A DNA stretch of 64,000 nt from Heliobacterium chlorum (GCF_014502795.1 NZ_JACVHF010000001.1:186001-250000); one strand, 5' to 3'. Shown: positions 1 through 8,626, numbered from the stretch's first letter. Notes: generated by a model from the letters alone, not told the origin. Made by a program: numbers and translations.

Positions 1-60
1 GATGAGCTCTATCGCCAGCTCCATGGTGCAGTTAAACAGGGCATTTTTGTATTTGATCAT
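1..60 (-). CDS. HxlR-family transcriptional regulator, N-terminal fragment
   Basis: Only the first 20 codons lie in the window; the gene continues beyond base 1. The translation begins MIKYKNALFNCTMELAIELI, which matches the usual opening of HxlR/YodB-type winged-helix regulators: a short basic start, an early Cys, then the first helix before the GGKWK region. A strong AGGAGG sits just upstream on the minus strand (bases 66-72). The gene is divergent from a nitroreductase, a common pairing in which a thiol- or quinone-responsive HxlR protein represses the reductase. That regulatory link is inference. Confidence 0.7.
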   Translation of the reverse strand, partial: MIKYKNALFNCTMELAIELI

Positions 61-97
61 CCTTATCCTCCTAAACGGGTAGTAAGTATCTAAATGG

Positions 98-126
98 GTA
101 CTATATTACTAAATAGTGCGTACTTG
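98..126. promoter_or_regulatory. candidate HxlR operator between divergent genes
   Basis: The spacer holds an inverted repeat ACTAT (100-104) and ATAGT (113-117) separated by 8 bases, flanked by further GTAC/GTACT words. HxlR/YodB sites are built from TACT and AGTA half sites, so this is the natural operator candidate. A TATACT hexamer at 153-158 could be the minus-10 box of the nitroreductase, but I see no convincing minus-35. Confidence 0.4.
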
Positions 127-217
127 TTTAGATGCATTGTAGTCGGTACTATTATACTGCATAAGACATCAGGGGAATATATCCATTAGAAGGTTTCGTA
201 AGGAAAGGATGATAAGC

Positions 218-739
218 ATGGGATTTTTAGAAATCGCCAAAAAGAGGTATTCCTGCCGTAACTTCCTCCCTAATCCGGTGGAAAAGGAAAAGTTAGACCA
301 AATATTAGAGGCGGCCAGGGTGGCCCCGACAGGAGCCAACAAACAACCCTATAAACTGCTGGTCGTTCAAGAAACGGAAGCACAAGAAAAATTAAAAAAG
401 GCCGCCAAAACGTATGGGGCTCCCTTGTCGATTATCGTTTGCGGAGATCATAGCAAAGTTTGGGTCCGGCCTTTTGATCAAAAGAACATTCTCGATATCG
501 ATGCCAGTATTGTAACGGATCATATGATGCTTCAGGCCACCGAACTTGGTTTAGATTCTGTATGGATCTGCTATTTTAACCCGACAGTGTTACGCGAAGA
601 ATTCAATATCCCTGCAGAATACGAAGCCGTTAACATCCTGGCTATCGGCTATTCTGCCGAAGAAGCTCATTCTCCAGACCGCCACGAAAAAACCCGTAGA
701 CCGCTTCAAGAAATGGTCTGTTACGAGGAATTCAAATAA
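218..739 (+). CDS. nitroreductase family protein (FMN)
   Basis: A 173-residue protein with the short single-domain nitroreductase fold. The N-terminal RYSCRNF and the ARVAPTGANKQPYK segment correspond to the FMN phosphate and ribityl binding region; the later LGLDSVWICYF and ILAIGYSAEEAHSPDRH segments are typical of the family. Such enzymes use NAD(P)H to reduce nitroaromatics, quinones or similar electrophiles in the cytoplasm. An ATG at 209 is also in frame, but the ribosome binding site AGGAAAGG at 201-208 abuts it and is correctly spaced (9 bases) only for the ATG at 218. Control by the divergent HxlR gene is likely. Confidence 0.85.
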   Translation: MGFLEIAKKRYSCRNFLPNPVEKEKLDQILEAARVAPTGANKQPYKLLVVQETEAQEKLKKAAKTYGAPLSIIVCGDHSKVWVRPFDQKNILDIDASIVTDHMMLQATELGLDSVWICYFNPTVLREEFNIPAEYEAVNILAIGYSAEEAHSPDRHEKTRRPLQEMVCYEEFK

Positions 740-804
740 GCGACTTCTGTTTGGGACAAAAACTGTAGTTTGCACACATGTAAATAGGCACGTTTTTGAA
801 ACCA

Positions 805-844
805 CGAACAGCGATCTTGCCAACATGTGCAGGGTCGCTGTTCG
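805..844. terminator. hairpin after the nitroreductase gene
   Basis: Perfect 10-base arms CGAACAGCGA (805-814) and TCGCTGTTCG (835-844) around a 20-base loop, 66 bases past the nitroreductase stop. There is no clean U-tract, so it is either a weak terminator or another structured element. Confidence 0.4.
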
Positions 845-932
845 CTTGTTCTAAAGTGATGTCATGTATTTTGAATCAATCACCGAAATATACAAAAAAA
901 GGATTTTTGTATATCTTCCGCGAAATACCTAG

Positions 933-970
933 AGTATACGCTGTGCTTTCAAAGAGAAATGAATGTACGG
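933..970 (+). repeat. copy A of a duplicated upstream block
   Basis: This stretch (AGTATACGCTGTG..., ending TGAATGTACGG) matches 1844-1881 at most positions. In the other copy the block carries the ribosome binding site and start codon of the 53-residue small protein gene; here the corresponding ATG reads ACG. It looks like a decayed duplicate of that start region. Confidence 0.5.
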
Positions 971-1015
971 ACGTAGACAAATGAAAGCATGAAAAACGGT
1001 CTTCGAGGTACGTTT

Positions 1016-1750
1016 ATGGAGTTAGCGATGGTCTTTTTCGTCATATTAATATTTGGAATCACGGTGATGGTAATTTTAGGAAAGGGGCGGATCAAAGGGG
1101 TAATTGCACCTCTGGCGATTTTGTTAATCGCTGATTTTTTACTTCTCTACGGAAAATATGTTGTCTCTGACGGTTTTCTGACGTTCATTCTATACGTACC
1201 TTCACTGGTACTGATCGCAATCTCCAGCATATTGTCGTTGATTATTTGGGTAAAAAGTAAAAGAGACAGTATCGATCAGCGCAAGATACTGGCCGTTGCC
1301 CTCGGCGTTGTTATGACGGCTGTAATTATGGCAACTCCCGCACTAGACCAAATGGATAAGTTCAAACTCTATCAAGAAGAATATCTCGCCGTTTCCGACG
1401 CCATATTCCAAGCGTACGATCAGGGGAAACTTTCCCTGGGAGAGGAATTCACGTCACCGCCGTACAGTATTTTAGGTGTAGATAAGCAGAATAGTCGATT
1501 TCCCGAGGAAGTGGCACATAAGATGGATACTTTACATAAGTCGGCTGGCGTCAATAGTTATATTGTAGCCGACCAAGACGTCATCTATTTTTGCTTCGGG
1601 GCCAATCTCCAATCGATCGATGGCATTGCCGTATGTAGAAACGGTAAAGACCCTACGGTAGATCTATCGCTGAAGTCAAGGTTCTTTGATGGTGCCACTT
1701 CTTACGAATACATCACTGAGGGGGCCTATCATTTTAGAGACGGGTTGTAA
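1016..1750 (+). CDS. uncharacterised membrane protein with C-terminal extracytoplasmic domain
   Basis: About 244 residues. Four hydrophobic helices fill the first ~115 residues (around LAMVFFVILIFGITVMVIL, APLAILLIADFLLLYG, FILYVPSLVLIAISSILSL and ILAVALGVVMTAVIMA), followed by a soluble domain of about 125 residues with no motif I recognise. A frame start at 989 exists, but GAGG at 1005-1008 is spaced 7 bases from the ATG at 1016, which begins MELAMVFF. It sits between the nitroreductase and a small membrane protein, with a duplicated block on both sides. No function is proposed. Confidence 0.55.
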   Translation: MELAMVFFVILIFGITVMVILGKGRIKGVIAPLAILLIADFLLLYGKYVVSDGFLTFILYVPSLVLIAISSILSLIIWVKSKRDSIDQRKILAVALGVVMTAVIMATPALDQMDKFKLYQEEYLAVSDAIFQAYDQGKLSLGEEFTSPPYSILGVDKQNSRFPEEVAHKMDTLHKSAGVNSYIVADQDVIYFCFGANLQSIDGIAVCRNGKDPTVDLSLKSRFFDGATSYEYITEGAYHFRDGL

Positions 1751-1810
1751 ATCTCTTGGACCGAACCTTCCGAGGTCGGTTGACTAAGACAACTAGAAAT
1801 TAGTTAAAGA

Positions 1811-1843
1811 AACAGCCACGCAAGCACTTTATTCAAGCTGTAC
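1811..1843 (+). repeat. 33-bp block shared with the YcdB-like gene
   Basis: ACAGCCACGCAAGC, CTTTATTC and GCTGTAC in this spacer recur in the same order and spacing at about 6932-6964 inside the YcdB/YcdC-domain gene, with only a few mismatches. This suggests a duplicated or decayed fragment of that coding sequence in the spacer. Confidence 0.45.
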
Positions 1844-1881
1844 AGTATACGCTGTGTTCCCAAAGTGAGGTGAATGTATGG
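1844..1881 (+). repeat. copy B of a duplicated upstream block
   Basis: Partner of 933-970. This copy contains GTGAGGTG followed by the intact ATG of the small membrane protein gene. Confidence 0.5.
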
Positions 1882-2039
1882 ATTACAGTTTGAGCCTGGT
1901 ATTCGCCCTATTGATCAACATGCTCGTGATCAGAATCATCATGGAAGTGTTAGCTCGATTTGGCATTGACTTCGTAGGGTTCTTTCAAAACTTGTGGAAA
2001 AAGCTAAAAAAGCAACGCCCGTCTTCACGGCCTCAATAA
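1878..2039 (+). CDS. small membrane protein, 53 residues
   Basis: The ATG at 1878 follows GAGGTG with 5-base spacing and opens a 53-codon frame. Residues 5-27 form one transmembrane helix (LSLVFALLINMLVIRIIMEVL); an amphipathic stretch and a basic tail (NLWKKLKKQRPSSRPQ) follow. This is the layout of many bacterial small membrane proteins, including regulators, holin-like and toxin-like peptides; nothing selects among them. The intrinsic terminator begins inside the last codons, which supports a short transcript made for this gene. Confidence 0.55.
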   Translation: MDYSLSLVFALLINMLVIRIIMEVLARFGIDFVGFFQNLWKKLKKQRPSSRPQ

Positions 2040-2089
2040 ACCGCGTCCAGAGCGCGTTCAGAGGAGGCCAGTTAAGACGGGCTTTTTTT
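2017..2089 (+). terminator. intrinsic terminator of the 53-residue gene
   Basis: Outer stem GCCCGTCTT (2017-2025) with AAGACGGGC (2074-2082), inner stem GGCCTC (2029-2034) with GAGGCC (2064-2069), then seven T. The left arm overlaps the end of the small gene. Confidence 0.8.
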
Positions 2090-2108
2090 ACATGTTATCT
2101 TGAGTCCT

Positions 2109-2681
2109 TTAAAGAGGACGATTTTCGTCCATCTCTTTTCCCAGGAGCAATAGCTTATTCATCGTTTTCCAATTGCGTATCGTGGCGGGCACCTCCAGTT
2201 TCGCAAGTTGACCGGCAAGTTTTGAATTTCGAATACTCTGATGAAATAATAGATAAATATCCCGTCCCTCGATGAAGAACTCTTCATGTTCACTGTTGTA
2301 CTTTACTAAGGATTTTACGCTATCCTGTGAAAGGGTATCTGTTAGCAAGGCGACGTATAGGCACTCGCTGTTCGATAACGATTCGATTTCCGACACCTTT
2401 TTCTCCGGAAAAGGGCAACGGACTATAATTTGTTCAAACTCTGCTAGAGTTCTTAAAATCACGGCAACTGAAAATCCAAAGCTTAGCTCGATTTGTGACT
2501 CGATTTTTTTACAAAGTGCACTTTCCGGTTCGTCAGATTTTAATAGAAGATTGCCGCTTTGAATGTACGTTCGTACATCACCAAGCCCGACTGCTTCCAG
2601 TGATTTCTTTAACTCGTTCATTTTAATGATATTTTTTCCGCCAACATTAATTCCTCGTAAAAGGGCGACATACGTAGTCAA
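2109..2681 (-). CDS. DUF1697 family protein
   Basis: About 190 residues with the DUF1697 signature: YVALLRGINVGGKNIIKM at the start, GLGDVRTYIQSGN near residue 40 and RNWKTMNKLL near the end. The family is widespread and uncharacterised. A longer frame begins at ATG 2705, but an AAAGGAG lies inside that extension and is spaced 8 bases from the TTG at 2681, so the protein probably starts MTTYVALLRG. It stands alone, convergent with the terminator of the preceding small gene. Confidence 0.8.
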   Translation of the reverse strand: MTTYVALLRGINVGGKNIIKMNELKKSLEAVGLGDVRTYIQSGNLLLKSDEPESALCKKIESQIELSFGFSVAVILRTLAEFEQIIVRCPFPEKKVSEIESLSNSECLYVALLTDTLSQDSVKSLVKYNSEHEEFFIEGRDIYLLFHQSIRNSKLAGQLAKLEVPATIRNWKTMNKLLLLGKEMDENRPL

Positions 2682-2752
2682 AGCAAATTTCTCCTTTCCC
2701 TGCATTCAGGATAACTACGTCGAACTTAATTTGAGATAGACCACTTTGCGAC

Positions 2753-3982
2753 CTACAAAAAACCGACGGGTGCATATTGCGCCCCCAACACAGTCTCCGA
2801 AGACCCTCCGAGGAACCGATCGATTAAGGTAGCATAGAGGCACCGGAAATCGGTGGTATACTTCAAATCTCCTTGATCTAGGTCGGTCAACGATGGGTAT
2901 TCCCCATAAAGACCTCCCTTCACCGGTGCACCAATGAAAAAGACCGGTCCTGCCGTTCCGTGATCGGTGCCGCCGGAAGCGTTTTCATTCACGCGCCGAC
3001 CGAACTCGGAAAAGATCATCAGCAGCACCTGATCGGCTTTCCCTGATTCATCCATATCCTGACAGAATCGACTGACTGCATCGTCGACCTGCTTCAGTTG
3101 ACTCGCCTGTGCCTGTGCCTGTCCCGCGTGGGAGTCAAAACCAGCGAACTGAGTATAGATGATTTGAGGCTGTGGCGGCTCGCCTTTGATCAATGCAGCT
3201 GCGTCGGCCAATGCCAGACCCGGAACGGTACTGAGGTAGCCTTCCCTCGTATGTTTAAGACGGTGTACTTTTTCTACAGATACCACTAGGCTATTCCCTT
3301 TTTGTCTTACCAAGCGGTAGGGATCGGTGGAAGAGGTGCTGTTCGGGGAATCTGAGGTATACATCTGTTTGAAAGCGTCAACCATGGCTGTGTCTTTAGA
3401 CAAGGTGTAACTTGATAGGGAAGGAATGACCGGTACGGATAAATCCCCTGACAGTGCCAGCAGCATTTGATTACTAATGACGACGGCACGCAAGGGGTGA
3501 TTTATATCGGGTGTAGACTCCATGTATCTTGCCAGCCAGCCTTTTCGCGCTTGCACATCGGGGTCGGCCAGATTCCAGATATCCATCGAACGGAAGTGGG
3601 AGCGGTCTGGTTTCGGATAACCTACCCCTTGCACGATGGCGACGCGGCCGGCACCGTAGAGTTTATGTATACCGGCGAGGGACGGCGCCAACCCCAGCCC
3701 GTTTTCGAGGGGCAGCACTGTATCCGCTTTGATCGCGATGGTGGGACGGTTCTTGTAATAGGCTTCATCCCGATAAGGAACTACGGTGTTCAGCCCGTCA
3801 TTCCCACCGGCCAATTGGACGACGACCAGGGTCCTATCACTACGGGGTGCCTTGTTTTGGTGAGCCAAAGGGGAACTGTTTGTGAAAAAGCCGCTGCGCC
3901 ATCCGGCGAGGGCGGCCGTTCCTAATCCCGCAGCCGCAATCCCGGTGCCGACAAGAAACTGTCTGCGTGTAAAGGAATTTAT
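2753..3982 (-). CDS. DUF1501 secreted protein with Tat signal and a non-standard start
   Basis: The body (VVVQLAGGNDGLNTVVPY, YPKPDRSHFRSMDIW, IFSEFGRRVNENASGGTDHG) is DUF1501, a sulfatase/alkaline-phosphatase-like fold usually exported by Tat. The first standard start codon in frame is TTG at 3868, which would drop the signal. Read upstream in frame, the sequence gives SFTRRQFLVGTGIAAAGLG, a textbook twin-arginine signal, back to an in-frame stop at 3997. No ATG, GTG or TTG lies between that stop and the signal; ATA at 3982-3980 is preceded by GGGGGCGG at suitable distance. The likely start is ATA, or an ATG that mutated. It follows the DUF1800 gene by 12 bases, the usual pairing. Confidence 0.8.
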   Translation of the reverse strand: MNSFTRRQFLVGTGIAAAGLGTAALAGWRSGFFTNSSPLAHQNKAPRSDRTLVVVQLAGGNDGLNTVVPYRDEAYYKNRPTIAIKADTVLPLENGLGLAPSLAGIHKLYGAGRVAIVQGVGYPKPDRSHFRSMDIWNLADPDVQARKGWLARYMESTPDINHPLRAVVISNQMLLALSGDLSVPVIPSLSSYTLSKDTAMVDAFKQMYTSDSPNSTSSTDPYRLVRQKGNSLVVSVEKVHRLKHTREGYLSTVPGLALADAAALIKGEPPQPQIIYTQFAGFDSHAGQAQAQASQLKQVDDAVSRFCQDMDESGKADQVLLMIFSEFGRRVNENASGGTDHGTAGPVFFIGAPVKGGLYGEYPSLTDLDQGDLKYTTDFRCLYATLIDRFLGGSSETVLGAQYAPVGFL

Positions 3983-3994
3983 GACGTCCGCCCC

Positions 3995-5290
3995 CTACAT
4001 CTTCTGATTTTCAGGTGAGATGAGCAACAGCGCCAGAAGTCCCTGAGCTTTCGTCAGGGACCAGTCGCCCTTTGCGAAATGCAGCAGGGCTTCGCGAGTG
4101 TTGGCTGTCAAGATAAGACATAAGATACTTGACCATTCTTCGATAGCGGCTTCTGCCGAGGGGGGCATATTTTGTCCCAGTGGACCTTCTTTGGCCAATC
4201 GAGCAGCCTCCTGGGCAAACTGGAATCGCGAGCGCAATGTGGCACTGTTCAGCCAGATCTCTCCACTGGGCCAACCGGCCACATTGGGGGGCTGAAAAAG
4301 CAGTTGTCCCATTTCGTTTAGCCAGTGGGAAATTTGATCTGCCGTCAGATGGATACCAGTGAGGCGGATAGTTTCCGCAAGAAACTGTGTAGGATTTTTG
4401 ACTAGGCTATGTTCTTCAGCAGCTTGGTAAAATTCCTCACGGGTGAAGAGAGCTCCCAGAAGCGTTTTCATATCATATTGGCCGTTGCGATAAAGGTCTG
4501 CTAATTCCCGGACCAGTTCCGGCTCGGGATTTTCCTGGTAAAAATGACGGCATAATTTTGTGGTGATAAACTCGGCTGTCCGGGGATGTTCCAGTAACAA
4601 ATTTACGACACCATCAGCATCAAAGGTATCGCTTTTTCCGAAGAGAGTCTTCACACCTTGGTCATGAAGCTCCCGGTGGAAGACGCTTGCACCGGTTTTA
4701 TCCAGTTGCCAGCCGGTAAACGCTCGGGCGGCCGCTTTTATGTCGTCTTCGGTGTAATTCCCGACTCCCAAGGTGAAGAGTTCCATCACTTCGCGGGCAT
4801 AGTTCTCATTGGGTGCTCGGGAAGTGTTGCGGTAGCCGTCAAGCCAGATCAGCATGGCCGTATTTTTGGTAATCGCTTTTAGCAAGTCGCCAAATTTACC
4901 TAGACCGAACCGGTAAAAGAGGTCATATTGCTGTGCCATATAAAGGCTGCGGTTTACTTTGGCGAGAGAAGTGGCGAAGTGGTTGTGCCAAAAAAGGGCC
5001 ATCTTTTCCTGAAGCGGAAAAGTGCCTTCGGTGATGCGTTTGATCCAGGCGGCTGGCATGGCTTTATAGTTATTTTGTTCCCGCTGACGGCGGGCTTTTC
5101 GCTTTTCTTCGTCTTTCAATGGTTGATTACCGTCGTCGTTGATGTATGTACTCATAGAAAGAGGATGAGGATCTTCGCGCAACCACGACTCCGGTACATC
5201 CGCATTCTTCGGGACAGGGTAAAAGGGGCTGCCAGCCCAGCCGGCTCGCAGCAGCAGTGCGCGGCGGCGTTTTTCACTCTGATCAGCCAA
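3995..5290 (-). CDS. DUF1800 family protein
   Basis: About 431 residues. DUF1800 features are FPLQEKMALFWHNHFATS, AMLIWLDGYRN, PNENYAREVMELFTLGVGNYTE, AARAFTGWQLDK and QPPNVAGWPSGEIWLN. These proteins are of unknown biochemical role and nearly always adjoin a DUF1501 gene, as here. Longer in-frame starts exist at 5347 (GTG) and 5329 (ATG), but AAAGGTGGG lies 9 bases before the TTG at 5290, giving MADQSEKRRRALLLRAG. The family usually has more sequence before the RRAG-like motif, so the N-terminus is uncertain. No clear signal peptide is seen. Confidence 0.8.
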   Translation of the reverse strand: MADQSEKRRRALLLRAGWAGSPFYPVPKNADVPESWLREDPHPLSMSTYINDDGNQPLKDEEKRKARRQREQNNYKAMPAAWIKRITEGTFPLQEKMALFWHNHFATSLAKVNRSLYMAQQYDLFYRFGLGKFGDLLKAITKNTAMLIWLDGYRNTSRAPNENYAREVMELFTLGVGNYTEDDIKAAARAFTGWQLDKTGASVFHRELHDQGVKTLFGKSDTFDADGVVNLLLEHPRTAEFITTKLCRHFYQENPEPELVRELADLYRNGQYDMKTLLGALFTREEFYQAAEEHSLVKNPTQFLAETIRLTGIHLTADQISHWLNEMGQLLFQPPNVAGWPSGEIWLNSATLRSRFQFAQEAARLAKEGPLGQNMPPSAEAAIEEWSSILCLILTANTREALLHFAKGDWSLTKAQGLLALLLISPENQKM

Positions 5291-5388
5291 ATGGCATAAC
5301 CCACCTTTCTTAGGAACCCTTCCCTCCATTGTAGCACCATACAGCACCTGGGGTCTGTAAACTGCCCTAAAATCACCCGTCGATGGGA

Positions 5389-5438
5389 TAAAAAGGCCCA
5401 GAAAATGACGCTCTCGTTACGGAGCGCTTTTTCCGGGC
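5389..5438 (-). terminator. intrinsic terminator downstream of the DMT transporter
   Basis: Nested hairpin GCCC (5396-5399)/GGGC (5435-5438) with AAAA/TTTT and CGCTC/GGAGCG inside; on the minus strand it is followed by TTTTTAT. Confidence 0.75.
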
Positions 5439-5460
5439 TTAGAGATGGATGGTGGGTGTT

Positions 5461-6381
5461 TTAGGACGAACCTTCCTCGACCGTTTTGCTGGGGCGGCTA
5501 TGTAATATCATGCCGACGATGACGAGCATCATGCCTGTGAAACCGCTCGTTGATGGTAAGGCGCCGCCTAAAAAGAGCATATCGCCCAACAGCGAAAAGA
5601 TAATTTCTCCGGCTTGCGTCGCCTCGACGGCAGCCAACTGGTGGGGATGATTTTTGGCTATGTCTGTGGCCATAAAAAATAAGGTGGTTGCAATCACGCC
5701 GGAACTGACGGCGACGTTGAAGGACTGTTCGATTTGACCCAGGCTCGGCAGAGCGGTTGCGAACAAACCGTATAGGGATAAGAGAAGCCAAAAGGGCATA
5801 CTCGCCAGGGTCATCCCTAAGATACGCTGGTAGGTATCTAATTTTCCCGCACAGAGGAGGATCATCTTTCGGTTCCCCAAAGGATAAGCGATAGCCCCGA
5901 CGAGGACTGGGAAGGAGCCGATCAAGATCTCTTGGAGAGAAAGTGTATCGAATTGTACTTTTTGCATGATCAAAATGCCGAACAATATGACCATAGAATA
6001 GAGCACGCTTTTCCTGGGGATTTTTTGGCCACGATAAATCAAGGGGATCATTAACGTGCCGGCTACGATGGTGACTTGCCACATCCCCGCGATTAACCAA
6101 GAAGGGCCATAGGTAGCGGCGTAACAGAGTGGAGTGTAAAAAAGTCCAAAGCCGACGGTGCTCCACAAGATCCACCAACTGAGATGTCCTTTCATCACAG
6201 AGAAAAGCTCTGCGAGATTGCCCCGCAGATAGACGATGATGAGGAAAAAGGGTAGCGTGAAAAAATAGCGTAAGCTGGCACTCCAAACCCAACTTCCCCC
6301 AGAAAGTTCCATCAGCCTGTTTAGAACAAAGGTAATTCCGAAGAAAGCCGATGCGAAGATACCAAGGATGATCGGTTTCAA
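5461..6381 (-). CDS. DMT-superfamily (EmrE-like, 10-TM) transporter
   Basis: 306 residues made of about ten hydrophobic helices in two halves. The opening PIILGIFASAFFGITFVLNRLMELSGGSWVWSASLRY and the QLAAVEATQAGEIIFSLLGDMLFL segment near residue 250 resemble the multidrug-resistance efflux branch of the drug/metabolite transporter superfamily. Substrate cannot be read from the sequence. It is monocistronic, with its own terminator downstream. Confidence 0.8.
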   Translation of the reverse strand: MKPIILGIFASAFFGITFVLNRLMELSGGSWVWSASLRYFFTLPFFLIIVYLRGNLAELFSVMKGHLSWWILWSTVGFGLFYTPLCYAATYGPSWLIAGMWQVTIVAGTLMIPLIYRGQKIPRKSVLYSMVILFGILIMQKVQFDTLSLQEILIGSFPVLVGAIAYPLGNRKMILLCAGKLDTYQRILGMTLASMPFWLLLSLYGLFATALPSLGQIEQSFNVAVSSGVIATTLFFMATDIAKNHPHQLAAVEATQAGEIIFSLLGDMLFLGGALPSTSGFTGMMLVIVGMILHSRPSKTVEEGSS

Positions 6382-6637
6382 AGACGGCCTCCTTATTGTT
6401 TATAAAGTTTAGCGAAGCATAGGGCTCTCCTTAAAATTATACAATGGAAACAAGCCATAAAGAATTAGGTTTAGTTAGAATTATCTGGAGGAGTTACTTG
6501 ATTTGTGTGGAATTTAATCTCATGGAATACACATACAAGAATATGCAAATATGAACGACATAGCCGGTGTTGTATACTGGGCGTTACGCAATCGGTGTGT
6601 TGACGAGACGAAGGGGAAATCGGGGGAAGGTCGACCG

Positions 6638-8419
6638 ATGAACTGTCCAAACACTCCTGTCAAGAAAATGGCCGCCTTAACGATGACGTTGACAATGGCG
6701 TTGCTGCTTGGGCAACCGATTTGGATACCGGAATCGTCCATTCGAACAGCGGAAGCCTCCTTACCGGAAAACAAAGGCGAGACAGTTGCACAGGCGGACG
6801 CGGGGGAGACTTCTGAACCTTCCTCGGAGGTGATAGCACGCGCCGATGAGCTCTTACAAGCGCTGATCGAATCCAACCCCGCCTTAGGTAGGTTGAAGCT
6901 GCAAGGTAAATCGAAAGAATTCGTTGAAGGTACAGCCACGCAAGCCCTTTATTCCGGCTGTACATCTACCTGGAACATCACCTTAGGCAGTGAAAACGCA
7001 GATGAATGGGCACAGCTTACGGTGGACGGACAGTCGGGAGACGCGATCCGCTTTTGTTGGAACAACTATGTAGCTTCGAAAGAAAAGAATTTGACGGAAG
7101 AGCGAGCCAGAGAAGTGGCTTCGTCCTTTCTAAAGAGCGTTGCCGGTGAACAATTTTCCGTATATCGCATCAAGGAAGAAAGCCTAATCGAAAATGGAGA
7201 GTTTGCTTTTCAACGAACCGTTCGATTCGAACGGTTGATAAACGGCATCCCCCTGTTGAATTGTGGCTGGTATGTCGTCGTTGACGCATACGGACGCATC
7301 AATGACGCGAGGTTAGAAGGTCCTCATAATTTTTCCGACGCCTCTTTTCCGAAACCGACCGGTCTGTTACCGGTCGAAGAAATCAAGGCAAAGGTCGATA
7401 AGTGGTTACCATTTCAGTTGTCCTATAGGCCAATGACATCGGACGATTCGAAACAAGGCCCTCCTAAAGCCGGCCTCGTTTACACACCCGTGGTGACCGG
7501 AATCGTATTGGCAGACGCCGTGACAGGAGAGGCGCCGCCATCCCAAAAGTCGGAAATTGAGGTTTTTCGCTTCAAGGGCGATGATCGCAACATCATAGGC
7601 AATGAAGCAGAGGCGGTTCAGTGGTTGAAGCGAACCTGGGGAGTCGACGTCCAGACCATGGAACAGATAAGGGTTCCTATGCCTGGTCATGAGCCTGCCG
7701 AGGTATTATATCGTTGTCGAGTGCCCTTTAAGGGAGGGGTAGCCGTCCAGTCAGGAACGACCGATTCAGGAAATGGCTCCGAGCAGGGATGGGTCAGGGA
7801 ATACAATATCGCCGTGGAAGCAACGACGGGAAAGTTTATCCGTTATAGCGTGATTCAAAGCGGTGAGGATATCCCACAACTGTCCTTACCGGAAGATCAG
7901 GTGAAGGAAAAAGCCCGCCGATGCCTGGAAAATATGCTAGGCAGCGGTGAGTACGATGTAGAGATGGAAATGCTGGACCGTACGGTCCACATTCCTGAAT
8001 GGGTCGATCGCAGCCGGTTTTTAAAGGGCGAGTTTATTCCCGATGGACTTTATAATTTCCATTTCCGATTCAGGCATTATGGCATACCGGACGGGGAGAT
8101 TGGTGCATCTTGTCTGGTCGACAGTAATACTGGCGATATAAACCTGGAGCAGTTGAAATACCCTCAAATGAGGGACTACCCGGATCCGTCTAAAGCGGTC
8201 TCGGTAGACAGGGTCAAGGCAGCTTATCTCAAAAAGTGGACGCCCCGCTTAGTCTATAAATGGCCTGATTTTTACGGACAAGGGGCACCGAAAGCCAATC
8301 TCTACTATACTATTTCTGATGAAATGGTAGGGGTTACATACGATGCCCTTACCGGGGAAGAGACGAGCCTGTATGCTCCTAGTTCAAGTGGAACCATTAT
8401 GTTTGATTGGATTCGTTGA
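6638..8419 (+). CDS. secreted protein with YcdB/YcdC repeated domains
   Basis: 593 residues. The start ATG 6638 follows GGGGGAAGG by 7 bases and opens a signal peptide (KKMAALTMTLTMALLLGQPIW) ending near a TAEA cleavage site; an in-frame ATG at 6551 is less likely. The mature part carries repeated blocks typical of YcdB/YcdC domains: EERAREVASSFLKSV, FERLINGIPLLNCGWYVVVDAYGRI, then a second half with DQVKEKARRCLENML and FRFRHYGIPDGEIGASCLVD. These domains resemble the PepSY/propeptide fold and are found outside the membrane in spore formers. Function unknown. A 33-bp piece of the gene recurs at 1811-1843. Confidence 0.8.
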   Translation: MNCPNTPVKKMAALTMTLTMALLLGQPIWIPESSIRTAEASLPENKGETVAQADAGETSEPSSEVIARADELLQALIESNPALGRLKLQGKSKEFVEGTATQALYSGCTSTWNITLGSENADEWAQLTVDGQSGDAIRFCWNNYVASKEKNLTEERAREVASSFLKSVAGEQFSVYRIKEESLIENGEFAFQRTVRFERLINGIPLLNCGWYVVVDAYGRINDARLEGPHNFSDASFPKPTGLLPVEEIKAKVDKWLPFQLSYRPMTSDDSKQGPPKAGLVYTPVVTGIVLADAVTGEAPPSQKSEIEVFRFKGDDRNIIGNEAEAVQWLKRTWGVDVQTMEQIRVPMPGHEPAEVLYRCRVPFKGGVAVQSGTTDSGNGSEQGWVREYNIAVEATTGKFIRYSVIQSGEDIPQLSLPEDQVKEKARRCLENMLGSGEYDVEMEMLDRTVHIPEWVDRSRFLKGEFIPDGLYNFHFRFRHYGIPDGEIGASCLVDSNTGDINLEQLKYPQMRDYPDPSKAVSVDRVKAAYLKKWTPRLVYKWPDFYGQGAPKANLYYTISDEMVGVTYDALTGEETSLYAPSSSGTIMFDWIR

Positions 8420-8420
8420 G

Positions 8421-8451
8421 AAACCGCCATGGTCTGGCGGTTTTTCTTTTT
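8421..8451 (+). terminator. intrinsic terminator of the YcdB-like gene
   Basis: AACCGCC (8422-8428) pairs with GGCGGTT (8436-8442), followed by a T-rich tail. Confidence 0.85.
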
Positions 8452-8626
8452 GAACGGAATGACAAGATAATAGCGAAAAAGATATTGTGAAAAAAGCCAA
8501 AGTGTTTTCTCTGCTCCCAGGCGAGAACGCTTCGCTGTAACAGGTATAGGCGAAACTAAAGTGGGGAAAATGATTTCGAGTTTTTGTAACTTCACCACAG
8601 TACCGCGCTTCAGAGGAGGACCTTGC

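Noticed and set aside
796-984. A 62-codon plus-strand frame after the nitroreductase
   Set aside because: No ribosome binding site, overlaps a hairpin and the decayed duplicate block, and has no protein-like pattern.
2272-2562. Plus-strand frame opposite the DUF1697 gene
   Set aside because: The minus-strand frame has clear family motifs; this is its shadow.
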